DNA of 6,925 nucleotides from Candidatus Falkowbacteria bacterium CG23_combo_of_CG06-09_8_20_14_all_49_15 (GTDB taxonomy: Bacteria > Patescibacteriota > Patescibacteriia > Patescibacteriales > UM-FILTER-48-10). The stretch is taken from contig PCSD01000091.1 of assembly GCA_002771615.1 (NCBI GenBank), positions 1 to 6,925 of the forward strand. Reading direction: 5' to 3'. The notes under the pieces are model-generated. The model did not search any database. It worked only from the letters and a program-made list of their open reading frames with translations, and was not told where the DNA came from. Numbering within the stretch: the first letter of the stretch is position 1; the number at the start of each line of letters is the position of its first letter. The position numbers and the translations under genes are program-made. Positions 6,791-6,925 of the stretch are shown here, in pieces.

Positions 6791-6819
6791 TTTATATCAG
6801 AAAAAAATTCGTTTGTCAA
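6791..6819 (-). promoter_or_regulatory. Sigma70-type promoter of the efflux operon
   Basis: On the minus strand TTGACA (6819-6814) and TATAAA (6796-6791) are separated by 17 nt, close to consensus. Transcription would start near 6784, giving a leader of about 65 nt to ATG 6720 or about 165 nt to ATG 6621. The -35 box lies only 15 nt inside the IS terminus at 6835 but is not part of the IS. Confidence 0.75.
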
Positions 6820-6834
6820 AGTTTTCTAATTGTA

Positions 6835-6925
6835 TGTAAAGGTTTTTTAGAAATGTCCTATTTGGCGTTTTTTAGAAATGTCCTATTTAGACACTTTTGT
6901 TAGTTTTTTAAGATATTCAAGATTA
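6835..6925. mobile_element. Opposite terminal segment of an IS481-like insertion sequence (partial)
   Basis: It starts with TGTAAAGG at 6835 and has ATGTCCTA boxes at 6853-6860 and 6878-6885. The match to the reverse complement of positions 1-87 in terminus, box spacing and box sequence marks it as the other end of the same kind of element. The element would run rightwards out of the window, where a plus-strand transposase would be expected. No transposase codons can be recognised here. Confidence 0.6.
6842..6888. repeat. Tandem 22-nt repeat in the IS end
   Basis: Positions 6842-6863 and 6867-6888 are identical over 22 nt (core TTTAGAAATGTCCTA) with a 25-nt period. The left edge of the window has the equivalent, more diverged pair with a 24-nt period. 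Repeats of this sort inside an IS end are most likely transposase binding sites. Confidence 0.75.

Noticed and set aside
91..6825. CAAAGTTTT at 91-99 and 6817-6825, near both IS termini, as a possible target duplication
   Set aside because: The copies lie 3 nt and 9 nt from the termini, not directly against them, and the sequence is low-complexity. A duplication for one IS insertion would lie on its two outer sides, not between two IS copies.
1..6925. tRNA, rRNA, CRISPR arrays, toxin-antitoxin pairs or a replication origin
   Set aside because: No cloverleaf, regularly spaced repeat-spacer array or iteron cluster was seen. Intergenic space is short and explained by the promoters, hairpins and IS ends listed.

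Overview
The window looks like chromosomal DNA of an uncultured bacterium, most likely a Patescibacteria/CPR (Parcubacteria-type) lineage. This is inferred from protein style: an RND pump with altered proton-relay residues, a membrane fusion protein with a very long helical section, no outer-membrane channel gene, and start codons with little or no Shine-Dalgarno sequence. TGA is used as a stop (RND gene), so the code appears to be standard. No taxonomic marker is present, so the assignment is tentative.

Layout, left to right: positions 1-87 are the terminal part of an insertion sequence (ACA end at 85-87, two TAGGACAT boxes). Next is a short intergenic stretch with a strong minus-strand rho-independent terminator (248-289). 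Everything that is convincingly coding lies on the minus strand and is transcribed from right to left: a membrane fusion protein (4852-6720), an RND transporter (1499-4714), and a membrane-anchored metallophosphoesterase that is split into two reading frames (membrane part 1095-1451, catalytic part 346-1062). Positions 6835-6925 are the opposite terminus of the same kind of IS (TGT end at 6835, two ATGTCCTA boxes). Both IS termini point into the window, so their transposase genes, if present, lie outside it.

The fusion protein and RND pump should form an efflux or export complex in the cytoplasmic membrane. A good sigma70-type promoter (TTGACA-17-TATAAA) sits upstream of the fusion protein. 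A second one (TTTACA-17-TATAAT) lies just upstream of the phosphoesterase and is placed so that the transcript would begin at or beside the ATG (leaderless). The single terminator at 248-289 closes the whole set. The 137-nt gap between fusion protein and pump carries three copies of the palindrome ATCCGGAT that can form two mutually exclusive hairpins.

The points most worth a second look are the frameshift in the phosphoesterase beside a U UUU UUU slippery heptamer, the ATCCGGAT array, the IS termini that bound the window on both sides, and the large helical insertion in the fusion protein. I see no convincing wholly new system; the core is a recognisable RND efflux locus with unusual details.
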